A stretch of 64,000 nucleotides of DNA. Origin: Paraclostridium ghonii (GTDB lineage: Bacteria; Bacillota; Clostridia; Peptostreptococcales; Peptostreptococcaceae). Positions 17,301 through 25,287 of the stretch are shown one piece after another. Under the pieces are notes generated by a model. It ran no database searches. It had not been told where the DNA came from and saw only the letters and a program-made list of their open reading frames with translations. The translations under genes and the position numbers were made by a program. The stretch lies in assembly GCF_030815085.1 (NCBI RefSeq), contig NZ_JAUSWG010000012.1; one strand, given 5' to 3'. The stretch's first letter is position 1. Every line of letters starts with the position of its first letter.

Positions 17301-17327
17301 ATACAGTAGCTGTAACAGCTACTGTAT
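17301..17327 (-). repeat. Perfect palindromic hairpin in the tig-clpP gap
   Basis: Arms of 13 bp (17301-17313 and 17315-17327) around a single central base. On the minus strand no T tract follows, so a simple terminator is unlikely. It could be an RNA processing or stability hairpin, or a protein-binding operator. Confidence 0.6.
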
Positions 17328-17345
17328 GAAATATACCTATAATGA

Positions 17346-18632
17346 TTAAACTAACTTAGCACTATCAACTAATAAATCTATTGTTTTTCTTATTTTTAAT
17401 TGACCTTTTATATCTTCTAAGTCAGTTGGTCTCATCGCTGATTTTATTTTTTCAACTTCCATGTTGTACATTTTAGCCATCTTTTCAACTTCAGCTTCAA
17501 CATCATCTTGTGAAACTTCTACGTTTTCAGCTTTAGCTATAGATTCTAATATTAAAGATGATTTAACTAACTTTGTAGCTTCTTCTCTTTTTTCATTTCT
17601 TAAATCTTCCATTGATCTTCCTGTCATTTCTAATAATTGCTCTAATTGTAATCCTTGGTATTGTAATTGGTAGTTAAGTTCCATTAACATGTTGTCTATT
17701 TGAGTTTCAACCATTGCATTTGGAACTTCTATTTCAGTACCTTCAGATATTTTCTCAACTAAAGAATTTCTCATTTCAGCATCTGCTCTATTTTTAGCTT
17801 CTTCTTCTGCTTTAGCTTTTAAATCACTCTTTAACTCTTCTAATGTATTGAATTCTGTTGTATCAGCTGCAAACTCATCATTTAATTCTGGTAATTCTTT
17901 ACCTTGTACACTCTTTACATTAACTTTGAAAGTAGCTGGTTTTCCTGCTAAGTTTTCAGCATGATATTCAGCTGGGAACTCAACGTTTACTTCAAATTCT
18001 TCACCTTTATTTTTACCTACTAATTGCTCTTCAAATCCTGGTATGAATGTGTTTGACCCTATAGCTAAGCTATAGTCATCTCCTTTTCCACCTTCAAAAG
18101 CAACCCCATCTACAAATCCTTCGAAGTCTATAACAGCAGTGTCTCCATTTTCTATAGCTCTACCTTCAACATCTATTAATCTAGAAGCTTTATTTCTCAT
18201 TTCGTCTAATCTTAAAGTTACTTCATCTTCATTTACAGTATAGTCAGGTTTTGATATTTCTATACCTTTGTATTCTCCAATTTCGAATTCTGGTTTAACT
18301 TCTACATTAACAACCATAACTAATCCATTATCTTTGCTTATTTCTTCTATATCTAAGTCAGGTCTATCTATTGGATCTATGTTTAATTCATCTAAAGCTG
18401 ATGGATATATTTCTGGGAATAACATATCTATAGCATCGTTGTAGAATACTCCTTTTCCATATTGAGATTCTATTATTTGCTTAGGTGCTTTACCTTTTCT
18501 GAATCCTGATATATTGAATTTCCCTTTATTTTTATTGTAAGCTTTCGTTACTGCACCTTCAAATTTATCATTATCAACTGTTATTTTAAAAGTAACTTTG
18601 TTACCTTCTTTCTTAAGTAATTCTGCTTTCAT
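17346..18632 (-). CDS. tig: Trigger factor
   Basis: A 428-residue ribosome-associated chaperone and prolyl isomerase. The ribosome-docking signature is GFRKGKAPKQIIE (about 43-55), the FKBP-type domain spans about 150-240 (GDTAVIDFEGFVDGVAFEGG), and the rest forms the helical C-terminal arms. The length is typical. It is the first gene of the tig-clpP-clpX unit and has a good promoter upstream. Confidence 0.96.
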   Translation of the reverse strand: MKAELLKKEGNKVTFKITVDNDKFEGAVTKAYNKNKGKFNISGFRKGKAPKQIIESQYGKGVFYNDAIDMLFPEIYPSALDELNIDPIDRPDLDIEEISKDNGLVMVVNVEVKPEFEIGEYKGIEISKPDYTVNEDEVTLRLDEMRNKASRLIDVEGRAIENGDTAVIDFEGFVDGVAFEGGKGDDYSLAIGSNTFIPGFEEQLVGKNKGEEFEVNVEFPAEYHAENLAGKPATFKVNVKSVQGKELPELNDEFAADTTEFNTLEELKSDLKAKAEEEAKNRADAEMRNSLVEKISEGTEIEVPNAMVETQIDNMLMELNYQLQYQGLQLEQLLEMTGRSMEDLRNEKREEATKLVKSSLILESIAKAENVEVSQDDVEAEVEKMAKMYNMEVEKIKSAMRPTDLEDIKGQLKIRKTIDLLVDSAKLV

Positions 18633-18710
18633 TATTCTTAATCCTCCTATTGGTTATGTATTCTTTTATATATAGTATAATAGATTTCGTTACTATAATT
18701 TTACTATTTT

Positions 18711-18740
18711 ATTATAACACATTCTTTTTTTTATTTACAA
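18711..18740 (-). promoter_or_regulatory. Sigma-A promoter of tig-clpP-clpX
   Basis: On the minus strand: -35 TTGTAA (18735-18740), 18-bp spacer and extended -10 TGTTATAAT (TATAAT at 18711-18716). Confidence 0.7.
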
Positions 18741-18776
18741 GTACTGCATTGATATGAACTAGCTATTAAAAACACT

Positions 18777-19298
18777 TTATTTCATGGCATTTCGACCAAA
18801 ATATCCCCCTCTGACATTCTTAATATCAGATACTGCCACAAATGCTCTAGAATCATAATTATTTATAGTGTTTTGGAAGTTATGAAGCTTCTTTCTATCT
18901 AAAACAACTTGTAGGATATACTTTACCCCTTCTCTTCCTCTGCCTTCTATTACCGTAACTCCAAATCCATGTTGTCTTAAATATTCTGCAAATTCATCTA
19001 CATCTTCACCTGTAAAAACTTGAGCTGTTATTAATCCTATTGCCAATTTTTCCTCAAGAGTTATCCCAACTACATTACCTGTTGCGAATCCAAGTGCATA
19101 TGAAATTACTTTTAATATATCTCCCATATTACCTAATACTTTATCCATGGCAAATAGGTATATTAAAATTTCAAGAAAACCAATACAAAATGCAAACTTC
19201 TTTTTACCTTTAACTACAAATATAGTTCTAATTGTTGCTAATGTTACATCTGAACATTTAGCTAAAAATATGAGTAAATACCCCAAAACAAATTCCAT
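18777..19298 (-). CDS. DUF2179/UPF0316 membrane protein
   Basis: A 173-residue protein with three N-terminal membrane segments (about 2-16, 35-52, 62-80) and a C-terminal cytoplasmic DUF2179 domain (about 88-173; GLITAQVFTGEDVDEFAEYL and VSDIKNVRGGYF). Uncharacterised members of UPF0316 have this layout; a small-ligand sensing role for DUF2179 is assumed, not shown. It lies 23 bp downstream of the phosphodiesterase gene and is probably the last gene of the rph unit. Confidence 0.85.
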   Translation of the reverse strand: MEFVLGYLLIFLAKCSDVTLATIRTIFVVKGKKKFAFCIGFLEILIYLFAMDKVLGNMGDILKVISYALGFATGNVVGITLEEKLAIGLITAQVFTGEDVDEFAEYLRQHGFGVTVIEGRGREGVKYILQVVLDRKKLHNFQNTINNYDSRAFVAVSDIKNVRGGYFGRNAMK

Positions 19299-19321
19299 TT
19301 ACTAGCCCCCCCTAAATTAAT

Positions 19322-19792
19322 TTATAATCTTATCTCCTCAATACTCACATTATCACTAGATATTTCTAATATAACAAAACTTCTATAATTTACTCCTCTT
19401 GGTAATGATGTGCTACCTGGGTTTATGTATAATATGTTATCTTTTTCTTTTGCTACTGGTGTATGCGTATGTCCAAATATTACAATATCTGCACATATAT
19501 CTTTAGCTTTTTTTTGTAACTGATCAATCCCATATTTAACTCCATACTTATGCCCATGACAAACAAATATATTTTTATTTTCTAATTCAAACACTAATTC
19601 ATCTTCTATATTTTCAAAGTCACAATTCCCTCTAACCGCCATAATTGAAACTCCAGTCATCTTATGAATATACTTTGAATCTACAAAATTATCTCCCGCA
19701 TGTATAATTAAGTCACATTCTTTTAAATACGAAAGTGTTTGATCTATAAATTTATTCATTCTATGTGTGTCACTTATTACCCCGACTTTCAT
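19322..19792 (-). CDS. YfcE/MJ0936-type metallophosphoesterase
   Basis: A 156-residue calcineurin-like phosphoesterase. Metal ligands are Asp8 and His10 (SDTH), Asp34 (HAGD), Asn56 (GNCD), His79 (CHGH), and His108/His110 (GHTH). YfcE-family enzymes hydrolyse phosphodiesters in vitro; the natural substrate is unclear. Its ATG overlaps the stop of the upstream fusion gene (TAATG), so the two are coupled. This linkage to rph-rdgB is common in Firmicutes. Confidence 0.92.
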   Translation of the reverse strand: MKVGVISDTHRMNKFIDQTLSYLKECDLIIHAGDNFVDSKYIHKMTGVSIMAVRGNCDFENIEDELVFELENKNIFVCHGHKYGVKYGIDQLQKKAKDICADIVIFGHTHTPVAKEKDNILYINPGSTSLPRGVNYRSFVILEISSDNVSIEEIRL

Positions 19793-21141
19793 TATTTTAC
19801 TATCCTTTTATTAAATTCATTCTTCATAAGTTTTAGAGAATTTGCTCTATGGCTTATTGAATTCTTTATTGAACTAGGTAATTCTCCAAATGTCTTGTTG
19901 TATTTATCAACTATAAATAAAGGATCGTATCCAAATCCATTTTCACCTTTTTCCTCAAATGCTATCATTCCCTCGCAAGTTCCTCTTACAACAAACTCTT
20001 TTCCACTTGGGAATACTACTGCAATGGCTGATACGAATCTTCCTGTTCTTTTACTCATAGGTACATTTTTCATAGATTTTACAAGTTTTTCTCTATTTTG
20101 CTCATCAGTTGCATTTTCTCCAGCATATCTAGCAGAATAAACGCCTGGTTTTTTCCCTAAAGCATCGACTTCAAGCCCTGAATCATCTGCTATAGCTACC
20201 ATATTTGTAGCTTTAGCTATAGTTCTTGCTTTTATAAGCGCGTTGTGTTCAAATGTGTGTCCATCCTCTACTATTTCTATTCCATCTAAATCAACATCTT
20301 TTAGAGAATGTATTTCACAGTCAAAACCCTCTAGTATAGCTGAAATTTCTTCTAATTTATGAGCATTATTTGTAGCTATAACAACTTCACTTGGAACTTC
20401 TTCCCCAAGCACTTCACTTGCTATATTTCCTAATGCTCTTCTTTGAGCTTTAATAAGCTCTCTATTCCCTTTTTCTCCCAACTCAAGCAGTGTATTTAAG
20501 TCACTTCTACTAAATGGTGATTCTTCTCCAGTTCCTTGAACTTCTACAAACTCACCTTTGTCTGTCATTATTACGTTCATATCAACATGTGCATTAGAAT
20601 CTTCTTCATAGCATAAATCTAGAATATGTTCGCCATTTACTATTCCTACACTTATAGCTGACACGAAATTTCTTATAGGTAAAGTTTTTATTTGCTTATT
20701 TTCATATAAAGAGTATATAGCCTCTGCTACAGCTACGAAAGCACCTGTTATAGATGCAGTTCTAGTTCCTCCATCAGCTTGAATTACATCACAATCTACC
20801 CATATAGTTCTTTCTCCTATTTTAGATAAATCAATAACAGACCTTATTGCTCTTCCTATTAATCTTTGTATCTCTTGAGTTCTTCCATCAACTTTACCCC
20901 TTGAAGACTCTCTTATTTTTCTTTGATGTGTAGATCTTGGTAACATAGAATACTCTGCATTTATCCATCCAGTTCCTGTATTTCTTAAGAAAGGAGGTAC
21001 TTTATCTTCTATAGAAGCTGTACAGATAACTTTAGTTTCTCCCATTTCAATTAGCACAGATCCTTCTGCATATCTAGTAAAGTTTCTAGTTATTTTAACT
21101 GGTCTTATTTCATCATTTTTTCTACCATTAATTCTTGTCAT
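19792..21141 (-). CDS. rph: Fused RNase PH and RdgB-type XTP/dITP diphosphatase
   Basis: One 449-residue reading frame encodes two enzymes. Residues 1 to about 245 are RNase PH, which trims tRNA 3' ends phosphorolytically: GRTQEIQRLIGRA (86-98), QADGGTRTASITG (121-133), and catalytic acids in CYEEDSNAHVDMNV. Residues about 250-449 are an RdgB/HAM1 pyrophosphatase that removes ITP and XTP: VVIATNNAHKLEEI (253-266), ADDSGLEVDALGKKPGVYSA (319-338), GFGYDPLF, and SHRANSLK. The linker is very short. In many bacteria these are separate neighbouring genes; the fusion occurs in some Firmicutes. The yfcE-type gene follows directly. Confidence 0.94.
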   Translation of the reverse strand: MTRINGRKNDEIRPVKITRNFTRYAEGSVLIEMGETKVICTASIEDKVPPFLRNTGTGWINAEYSMLPRSTHQRKIRESSRGKVDGRTQEIQRLIGRAIRSVIDLSKIGERTIWVDCDVIQADGGTRTASITGAFVAVAEAIYSLYENKQIKTLPIRNFVSAISVGIVNGEHILDLCYEEDSNAHVDMNVIMTDKGEFVEVQGTGEESPFSRSDLNTLLELGEKGNRELIKAQRRALGNIASEVLGEEVPSEVVIATNNAHKLEEISAILEGFDCEIHSLKDVDLDGIEIVEDGHTFEHNALIKARTIAKATNMVAIADDSGLEVDALGKKPGVYSARYAGENATDEQNREKLVKSMKNVPMSKRTGRFVSAIAVVFPSGKEFVVRGTCEGMIAFEEKGENGFGYDPLFIVDKYNKTFGELPSSIKNSISHRANSLKLMKNEFNKRIVK

Positions 21142-21313
21142 TTATATTACCTCTTTCAAACATATTTTAATCCCTAGGGAATTACATTTAGTCCTGAATT
21201 ATTGATTAATTAACTTACCCGAACGATAATTCAAATATTGTATTTACTATAATATATTAGCATTATTTAACTCTAATTAGTAGTAATTTGTTAATATAAT
21301 TTCCGCAATATTT

Positions 21314-23335
21314 TTACTTAATAATTCCTTGGACTTCTTCTTTTGACCTTAAGTTTAATATATCTAAAAATTTAGCTTCATCAATAACTGTTATTCCCAA
21401 TTCATTAGCCTTTGTAAGCTTTGATCCTGCTTCTTCTCCTGCTAAAACAAATGTTGTGGATTTACTTACACTAGATGTAGCTTTTCCACCTCTTGCTTCA
21501 ATCATTTCTTTTGCATCATTTCTTTTTAAAGTTGGCAATGTTCCTGTTAGAACAATCTTCATACCTTCAAAAATATTAACTATAGATTCATCTTCATTTT
21601 TTATAGACTCTGTATTAATACCTACCTCTTTTAATTTATTTATAACATTTATGTTCTTTTCTTCATTAAAAAATTCAACAACACTGTTAGCCATTACATC
21701 TCCAAATTCTTCTAGGTTAGTTAATTTATTTACATCTGCACTTATTATCTCATCTAAACTATCAAAGTTTTTAGCTAACACTTTTGCACCTTTAACGCCT
21801 ATATACTTAATTCCTAATCCATTTATTAATCTATATAGTTCATTTTGTTTAGATTTCTCTATTGCATTAATTAAATTTTCAGCTGATTTTTCTCCCATTC
21901 TTTCTAAATTCACTATATCTTCTTTTTTAATGTAATATAAATCAGCTATGTCTTTAATTATGTTGTTATCAAGCAATAAACTAACTATAGATTCACCTAA
22001 TCCATCTATATTCATTGCATCTCTTGAGGCAAAATGTATTATACCTCTTCTTATTTGAGCTGGGCAGCTAATATTTATACACTTTATAGCTGCTTCTCCT
22101 TCTAGTCTTACTGTAGGTTCTGAGCATACAGGACACTTGTCTGGGAATTTAAATTCTACCTCTTCTCCACCTCTATCATCTTTAACAACTTGAACAACTT
22201 GTGGGATTATGTCCCCTGCCTTTTGAACTAAAACTGTATCTCCAATTTTTATATCTTTTTCATTTATATAATCTTCGTTATGTAAAGTTGCACGAGAAAC
22301 TGTTGTTCCTGCTAATCTAACTGGTTCAAGTATAGCTGTTGGAGTTATAGTCCCTGTTCTTCCCACTTCAACAATAATATCTATAAGTTTAGTTTTTTTC
22401 TGTTCAGCAGGAAATTTATATGCAATTGCCCATCTTGGACTTTTAGCCGTGTATCCCATTACTTCCCTTTGTTGCAAATCATTTACTTTAATAACCATTC
22501 CATCTATTTCAAAAGGAAGCTCTGATCTATTTTCAGTCCAATATTCAATATGTTTTATAACTTCATCTATATTTGAACAAACTTTATACTCTGTACTAAT
22601 TTTAAAACCTAATTTTTTTAAATATTCTAGTGATTCACTATGACTTTTTAATTCTGTATTTTCCATATACTCTAGGTTAAATACAAATATATCTAATGGC
22701 CTTTTTGCTGTTGATTTGGAATCTAATTGTCTTAAAGTTCCCGCAGCTAAGTTTCTGGGGTTAGCAAACAACTGAAGCCCTTGTTCTTCTTGTATTTCAT
22801 TTATTTTTTCAAAACTTTGTTTTGATATATAAACTTCTCCTCTTACTACAACCTCTTTAGGATCATCAATTTTTAAAGGTATAGTTTTTACAGTTCTTAA
22901 GTTTTCTGTGATATCTTCTCCAATTACTCCATTGCCTCTAGTTGCACCCTTTTCAAAAACTCCATTTTTATAGCTTAAACCGACTGATAATCCATCTATC
23001 TTAAATTCAACTACATATTCTACATCATCATTTCCTAACTCTCTTACCCTTTTATCAAAGTCTTTTAAATCTTTAGCTGAATATGCATTTGATAAACTAA
23101 GCATAGGCATCTTATGAGCCACTTGCTTAAACTTATCAAGTGACTTTCCTCCTACTCTGCCACTTGGAGAATCTGCCCTTTTTATTTGTGGATTTTCTTC
23201 TTCTATTTTTATGAGCTCTTTCATTAGATTATCATATTCAAAATCTGATATTTCTGGAGCATCTTCATTGTAATATTTATTACTGTGATAGTTTATTTCA
23301 TCTATTAATTCATTCATTCTTTTTTTCATGTCCAT
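21314..23335 (-). CDS. ligA: NAD-dependent DNA ligase
   Basis: A 673-residue replicative ligase. The adenylated lysine is Lys112 in VEFKIDGLSVG; an N-terminal Ia domain with the conserved YY (YHSNKYYNED) binds NMN. Other features are the OB fold, a four-cysteine zinc finger (CPVC and CINISC), helix-hairpin-helix repeats (INGLGIKYIGVKGAKVLA) and a C-terminal BRCT domain (about 590-660). Length is typical. The start at ATG 23335 has AGAGGTG; Met3 is an alternative. Confidence 0.97.
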   Translation of the reverse strand: MDMKKRMNELIDEINYHSNKYYNEDAPEISDFEYDNLMKELIKIEEENPQIKRADSPSGRVGGKSLDKFKQVAHKMPMLSLSNAYSAKDLKDFDKRVRELGNDDVEYVVEFKIDGLSVGLSYKNGVFEKGATRGNGVIGEDITENLRTVKTIPLKIDDPKEVVVRGEVYISKQSFEKINEIQEEQGLQLFANPRNLAAGTLRQLDSKSTAKRPLDIFVFNLEYMENTELKSHSESLEYLKKLGFKISTEYKVCSNIDEVIKHIEYWTENRSELPFEIDGMVIKVNDLQQREVMGYTAKSPRWAIAYKFPAEQKKTKLIDIIVEVGRTGTITPTAILEPVRLAGTTVSRATLHNEDYINEKDIKIGDTVLVQKAGDIIPQVVQVVKDDRGGEEVEFKFPDKCPVCSEPTVRLEGEAAIKCINISCPAQIRRGIIHFASRDAMNIDGLGESIVSLLLDNNIIKDIADLYYIKKEDIVNLERMGEKSAENLINAIEKSKQNELYRLINGLGIKYIGVKGAKVLAKNFDSLDEIISADVNKLTNLEEFGDVMANSVVEFFNEEKNINVINKLKEVGINTESIKNEDESIVNIFEGMKIVLTGTLPTLKRNDAKEMIEARGGKATSSVSKSTTFVLAGEEAGSKLTKANELGITVIDEAKFLDILNLRSKEEVQGIIK

Positions 23336-23436
23336 ATTAAATCACCTCTTTTAAAATCTATGTAAAATTGCCTTGATTTCAATGCAATACTCTCTTAGTA
23401 TACCATAATTTAATTTTAAAAATTACAACTTAAATC

Positions 23437-24372
23437 TTAATATCCTTTTTGAATATCTACAATATTTTTAAGTCGTTTTTTATTTATATAATTATTTAAA
23501 TTTTCATGTATAGTTTTAAATGTTCTATGTCTATTTTGATTAGATATCCATGAATTATGTGGAGTTATAGTCACATTTTCAAAGTCCCAAAGTTTACTTT
23601 CTTTATTTAATGGCTCATGTTCAAATACATCTAAACAAACTCCTTTAAATTTACTTATATTATTTATTAAATCATGCTCATTTATTATATTTCCTCTTCC
23701 AACATTTATAATTACCGAACCATTTTTCATATTTTTTAACTTTTCATCATCAATCATTCCTACAGTCTCTTTTGTTGATGGTAATGTAAGAACTACTACA
23801 TCACATTCTTTTAACTCACTATCTATATTATCTATGGAAATACATTTATCAAATCCTTCAATATCTCTACCATCTGTATTAATTCCATAAATATAAGCTC
23901 CAAATGGTTTTAATCTATCAGCTGCATTTTTTGCAATTGTTCCAGTACCTATAAATAATATTTTTTTATAAGTCAATTCTTCTAAATGTGTATTTAATTC
24001 CCATTTATTTTTACTTTGATTTTCATACATTTGCTTAGTATTTTTATATACATTTAAGATATACATAACTATATATTCTGCCATAGGTATACTGTAATTT
24101 CCTTTATTGTTGCATACCAATATATTATTTTTTATAACTATGTCTTTTGGTATTTGATCTATTCCTACACTACTAAGCTGAATCAATTTTAAATTTGCTA
24201 ATTTCGATATATCAAGAGTCTTAAATGGATTATATCCTACCAGCACCTCTGTATCTTTTATTTCATCATTTAATATAGCATTAGACTCCTTCATATATAT
24301 TACTTCATATCCTAAGTCCTCTAATTTTTCTATTTCATCATCTCTATACTTATTTGTAACTAATAATTTCAT
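23437..24372 (-). CDS. D-isomer-specific 2-hydroxyacid dehydrogenase
   Basis: A 311-residue NAD(P)-dependent oxidoreductase. The Rossmann motif is ILFIGTGTIAKNAADRL (about 140-156); the last glycine of GxGxxG is alanine here. Catalytic residues are visible: Arg in INVGRGNIINE, Glu in FEHEPL and His in TPHNSW. Similarity points to the GyaR/SerA-like branch; the substrate is not evident. It is not closely related to the ldhA in this window. Its leader carries a terminator-like hairpin (24431-24462), so expression may be attenuated. Confidence 0.85.
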   Translation of the reverse strand: MKLLVTNKYRDDEIEKLEDLGYEVIYMKESNAILNDEIKDTEVLVGYNPFKTLDISKLANLKLIQLSSVGIDQIPKDIVIKNNILVCNNKGNYSIPMAEYIVMYILNVYKNTKQMYENQSKNKWELNTHLEELTYKKILFIGTGTIAKNAADRLKPFGAYIYGINTDGRDIEGFDKCISIDNIDSELKECDVVVLTLPSTKETVGMIDDEKLKNMKNGSVIINVGRGNIINEHDLINNISKFKGVCLDVFEHEPLNKESKLWDFENVTITPHNSWISNQNRHRTFKTIHENLNNYINKKRLKNIVDIQKGY

Positions 24373-24430
24373 AATGCATCTCCTCCCTCAAATAATGATT
24401 AATTATATTTTACCTAAAAATAAAAAATAA

Positions 24431-24462
24431 AAGTCCTTTAATTATAAATAATTAAAGGACTT
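24431..24462 (-). promoter_or_regulatory. Terminator-like hairpin in the leader of the 2-hydroxyacid dehydrogenase gene
   Basis: A perfect 14-bp stem with a 4-nt loop, followed on the minus strand by a TTTTATTTTTTATTTTTAGG tract. It lies 59 bp before the start at 24372, between two divergent genes, where no upstream minus-strand transcript needs ending. Just before it, 8-bp arms AAATACAC (24516-24523, minus strand) and GTGTATTT (24477-24484) enclose a further structured stretch. Together they look like an attenuator leader; no known riboswitch class is recognised. Confidence 0.5.
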
Positions 24463-24631
24463 AATCTATTTTATATAAATACACTATTTTTAAATGCCAT
24501 CACTGAGGTGTTATTGTGTATTTATTTAATAATATATTGTCCAAATTTTATTTTTTTATTTATTAGTTTATATTTTTAAAATAAGTTAATACTTTTAATA
24601 TAGTAATTTTATTTTTACAAGGGGTGATTGT

Positions 24632-25093
24632 ATGCTAAAACTTCATCATGAAAATAGTTTAAGATATTATATAGAAAATTATAAAATAAATAATATGTTT
24701 GAAATAAATTTAAATTCTCATATGGAACTACATTGCTTTAATAAAAACGAACTGATTGTTTTAAAAAACACTTTTCCTGATTATATATATTTTTTTGTAG
24801 AAGGTAGTGCAGTTAAATTAGAAAGTTTATATAGTAATAACGATATTATTAAAGCTTCTATAAATAATTTAAATGTAGTTGGCTCTTTAGAATTATTTAC
24901 ACAAAATAAATTTGAATATAGTTTAAGGGCTTTAGATGAATGTATATTTATAGCAATACCTTTATCTATAATAAAAGATGTTGCGTTTAAAGATACTACT
25001 TTTCTAACATATTTTTGTAAAAATTTCGCAAATTCTATTTACAATAATAGTTTAGAAGTACCTTTTTTAAATAAAGAAAAAGATGCTATATAG
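24632..25093 (+). CDS. Truncated CRP/FNR-family protein, cyclic-nucleotide-binding-like domain only
   Basis: A 153-residue protein matching the ligand-binding beta-roll of CRP/FNR regulators (LHCFNKNELIVLKNTFPDYI, then FFVEGSAVKL, ASINNLNVVGSLELF, and LDECIFIAIPLSII) and the start of the dimer helix. It resembles YeiL-like regulators, but ends where the HTH domain of about 70 residues should begin. No HTH remnant follows: the stop lies inside a perfect palindrome and terminators come next. It may act as a ligand-binding partner, a dominant inhibitor of a full-length relative, or be a decaying gene. Start ATG follows AAGGGGTG. Confidence 0.65.
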   Translation: MLKLHHENSLRYYIENYKINNMFEINLNSHMELHCFNKNELIVLKNTFPDYIYFFVEGSAVKLESLYSNNDIIKASINNLNVVGSLELFTQNKFEYSLRALDECIFIAIPLSIIKDVAFKDTTFLTYFCKNFANSIYNNSLEVPFLNKEKDAI

Positions 25094-25140
25094 CATCTTT
25101 ATAAAAGGGAATAGATAGTTTTAAAGTCTATCTATTTTTA
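25079..25140 (+). terminator. Double hairpin terminating the truncated CRP-like gene
   Basis: First, a perfect 22-nt palindrome at 25079-25100 that contains the stop codon. Second, a 9-bp stem (25110-25118 with 25128-25136) followed by TTTTTA. Confidence 0.75.
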
Positions 25141-25171
25141 TATAGAGTTTTTTATTTGTACTAAATAAAAC

Positions 25172-25208
25172 AAAAAAAGCCATGAAAGTTTTAAAACCTT
25201 CATGGCTT
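25172..25208 (-). terminator. Terminator of the sigma-54 activator gene
   Basis: A 10-bp stem AAGCCATGAA/TTCATGGCTT with further pairing in the loop, followed on the minus strand by a run of seven T. It lies about 80 bp after the stop at 25288. Confidence 0.85.
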
Positions 25209-25287
25209 CTTTGAATCATATGTACTTTATACCATAATAGTATCAGAACTATTTAGTATTTGCAACTAAATAATTTATTTTATTTAA

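Noticed and set aside
24431..24462. Hairpin as the end-of-gene terminator of a neighbouring gene
   Set aside because: Flanking genes diverge from this gap, so neither transcript should end here; a leader role is more likely.
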